DNA from: Oscillospiraceae bacterium
GTDB taxonomy: Bacteria; Bacillota; Clostridia; Oscillospirales; Acutalibacteraceae
Assembly (NCBI GenBank): GCA_003486665.1
Contig: DNGF01000150.1
Span: 1 to 6,198 of the forward strand
Direction of reading: 5' to 3'
Length of the DNA: 6,198 nt
The translations under genes and the position numbers were made by a program. The notes beneath the pieces were generated by a model. It had not been told where the DNA came from and searched no databases. It saw nothing but the letters and a program-made list of their open reading frames with translations. The first letter of the stretch is position 1, and each line of letters opens with the position of its first letter. Positions 4,772 to 6,198 of the stretch are shown in pieces.

Positions 4772-6198
4772 GTGAGCGGCGAGAAGTTGAACAATAAATT
4801 TCACTGGGGATTTGCGCTTATCCTTGTTACGGTATTTCAGATACTCACAGGAACCGTTGCAATTACGGCAAACGGCTTTAACAGTACGCTTTTTACGGTT
4901 TTCTGCGGATACATAATTCTTGAATGGATATATTTCATAATTGCATCTACCTTTTGCGGGCAAAACAATTTTGAACTTGAAATAATCGGATTTCTCTTTT
5001 CGGGAATCGGATTAACGAACGTTGCAACGGTCGATAAAGACTATGCTGTTAAGCAGGTTGTTGCCATTGCACTCGGATTAACTCTTTTTATTTTTATGCT
5101 TGTTGTTATGCGCCGTACGGATATTGTCATGAAGCTGAGAATGCCTGTTGCTTTTGCGGCGGTAGGGCTTCTTGTTGCAAACCTTGTGCTTGCAAGATAC
5201 ACCAACGGTGCGCTTAACTGGATCACGATCGGCGGATTGTCAATCCAACCGTCCGAATTTGTTAAGCTTGCCTTCATTTTTGTCGGCGCGGCATCTCTGG
5301 ACAAGCTTCAGAGCGCGCGAAGCCTTACCAAATATCTTATTTTCTCTTTCGGATGTGTAGGCGCGCTTTTCCTCATGAAAGACTTCGGTGCAGCTTTGAT
5401 TTTCTTCTTTACATTTATTATAATAGCCTTTATGCGTTCGGGTGATGTAAGAACAATCGCTCTTGTCTGCGTTGCGGCTTTGCTCGGCGCAATAATGATT
5501 ATTTATTTTAAACCTCATGTTGCCGCACGTTTTAAGGCTTACCGACATATTTGGGAGCTTATAAATGACGAGGGTATGCAGCAGACAAGAACGCTTATCT
5601 ATTCGGCAAGCGGCGGATTGTTCGGACTCGGAATCGGCAAAGGAGAGCTGAGAAATGTAGTGTTCTCCGAAACCGACCTTGCATTCGGTATGATCTGCGA
5701 GGAGTGGGGAATGATAGTTGCTCTGACGATAGTTATTACATATGCTTTAGTTCTTTTGTATGCCATAAAGGTTGCACGAAACACCAGATCGGCTTTTTAT
5801 GCGATCTCTGCTTGTGCGGCGGCAGGTCTTCTGCTGTTCCAGACAAGCCTCAATATCTTCGGAGTTACGGATATTCTTCCTTTCACGGGAGTTACGCTTC
5901 CGTTTATCAGCCGAGGCGGTTCAAGCATAATTTCTTCATGGGGTATGCTTGCCTTGATCAAGTCTGCGGATATCAGAACATATCCGAAGCTGTCGCAGAC
6001 AATTCTGCCGGATCATCCGCTTTATCCGCCGAACATAATGATCGGAAAACGCAACAAACGCAAGGTATATATTCCTCCTGTTCCCGTGCAGACCGTAAGG
6101 GTCAAAGGTTCGGCGCCGGATGTACCGGTGAGCAGAAAAAAGACGTCTGCGTCGGGCAGGGCAGATATCCCCGTCAGCAGAAAAAGAACACCGACCGC
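4772..6198 (+). CDS. SEDS-family peptidoglycan polymerase (FtsW/RodA/SpoVE), 3' end missing
   Basis: 475 residues are visible and the frame is open to the window edge. The product is a multi-pass membrane protein that polymerises lipid II into glycan strands, usually with a class B penicillin-binding protein. Seen: about ten hydrophobic segments, from residue 12 to about 398; IQPSEF at 158-163; the Asp in KDFGAA at 203-208; SASGGLFGLGIGKG at 278-291; Asp302 in SETDLAFG, in the place of the essential Asp of the PxxxTDFIFA motif; and LPFTGVTLPFISRGGSS at 369-385. The usual SYGG is SRGG here, a form I associate with clostridial members, and the usual Pro before TD is missing. After residue 400 comes a basic, proline-rich cytoplasmic tail of at least 75 residues with a short repeat. 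GTG at 4772 is chosen because AGGGGG lies 6 nt upstream; a TTG at 4787 lacks suitable spacing. It has its own promoter, divergent from the sirtuin operon. FtsW, RodA and SpoVE cannot be told apart from this sequence. Confidence -1.
   Translation, partial: MSGEKLNNKFHWGFALILVTVFQILTGTVAITANGFNSTLFTVFCGYIILEWIYFIIASTFCGQNNFELEIIGFLFSGIGLTNVATVDKDYAVKQVVAIALGLTLFIFMLVVMRRTDIVMKLRMPVAFAAVGLLVANLVLARYTNGALNWITIGGLSIQPSEFVKLAFIFVGAASLDKLQSARSLTKYLIFSFGCVGALFLMKDFGAALIFFFTFIIIAFMRSGDVRTIALVCVAALLGAIMIIYFKPHVAARFKAYRHIWELINDEGMQQTRTLIYSASGGLFGLGIGKGELRNVVFSETDLAFGMICEEWGMIVALTIVITYALVLLYAIKVARNTRSAFYAISACAAAGLLLFQTSLNIFGVTDILPFTGVTLPFISRGGSSIISSWGMLALIKSADIRTYPKLSQTILPDHPLYPPNIMIGKRNKRKVYIPPVPVQTVRVKGSAPDVPVSRKKTSASGRADIPVSRKRTPT
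6119..6190 (+). repeat. Short tandem-like repeat in the tail of the SEDS protein
   Basis: DVPVSRKKT (residues 450-458 region) recurs 15 codons later as DIPVSRKRT (465-472). The DNA copies begin at 6119 and 6164 and differ mostly at third codon positions (for example ccggtgagc against cccgtcagc), so the protein sequence seems better conserved than the DNA. More copies may lie beyond the window edge. The function is unknown; it lies in a basic, probably disordered cytoplasmic tail. Confidence -1.

Noticed and set aside
4754..4963. 69-codon open frame on the minus strand in the divergent region
   Set aside because: It overlaps the well-supported start of the SEDS gene and would point toward the sirtuin promoter with no own promoter or binding site.

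Overview
The window looks like a stretch of chromosome from an anaerobic gut-type clostridium, probably of the Ruminococcaceae/Oscillospiraceae kind. This is inferred from moderate GC content, strong AGGAGG-type ribosome binding sites, clear sigma-A type promoters, GTG and TTG starts, and the style of the sirtuin, NimA-like and FtsW/RodA proteins. No rRNA, tRNA, CRISPR array, insertion sequence or phage gene was seen.

Layout. (1) Positions 2-637 (+) hold the 3' part of a gene cut by the window edge. It encodes a very charged, helical, lysine/glutamate/arginine-rich C-terminal region. (2) Overlapping it by 8 bp is a complete GH5 glycoside hydrolase of the endoglycosylceramidase type (630-2102, +), without a signal peptide. 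(3) A strong stem-loop at 2105-2141 lies between convergent genes and can serve as terminator on both strands. (4) A compact three-gene operon on the minus strand reads from about 4580 down to 2169: a Sir2-family NAD-dependent deacylase (3792-4535), a NimA-like FMN-binding split-barrel protein that most likely starts at a TTG codon (3284-3775), and a DUF2804 protein with a signal peptide (2169-3287). The last two overlap by 4 bp (ATGA). (5) The region 4536-4771 carries two divergent promoters whose -35 boxes are only 5 bp apart, plus a leader of about 117 nt with predicted hairpins. (6) A SEDS-family (FtsW/RodA/SpoVE) peptidoglycan polymerase starts at GTG 4772 and runs off the right edge.

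How the genes fit together. The GH5 enzyme and the upstream charged protein are translationally coupled and probably belong to one glycoside or glycolipid-use operon whose beginning lies outside the window. The sirtuin, NimA-like and DUF2804 genes share one promoter and are probably co-transcribed, but no common pathway is evident from sequence. The SEDS gene is a separate cell-envelope transcription unit. Most of the window is ordinary housekeeping or accessory metabolism. I see no clear undescribed defence or mobile system; the points most worth a second look are the exported DUF2804 protein in an operon with a sirtuin, the tightly packed divergent promoters, and the repeat-bearing tail of the SEDS protein.
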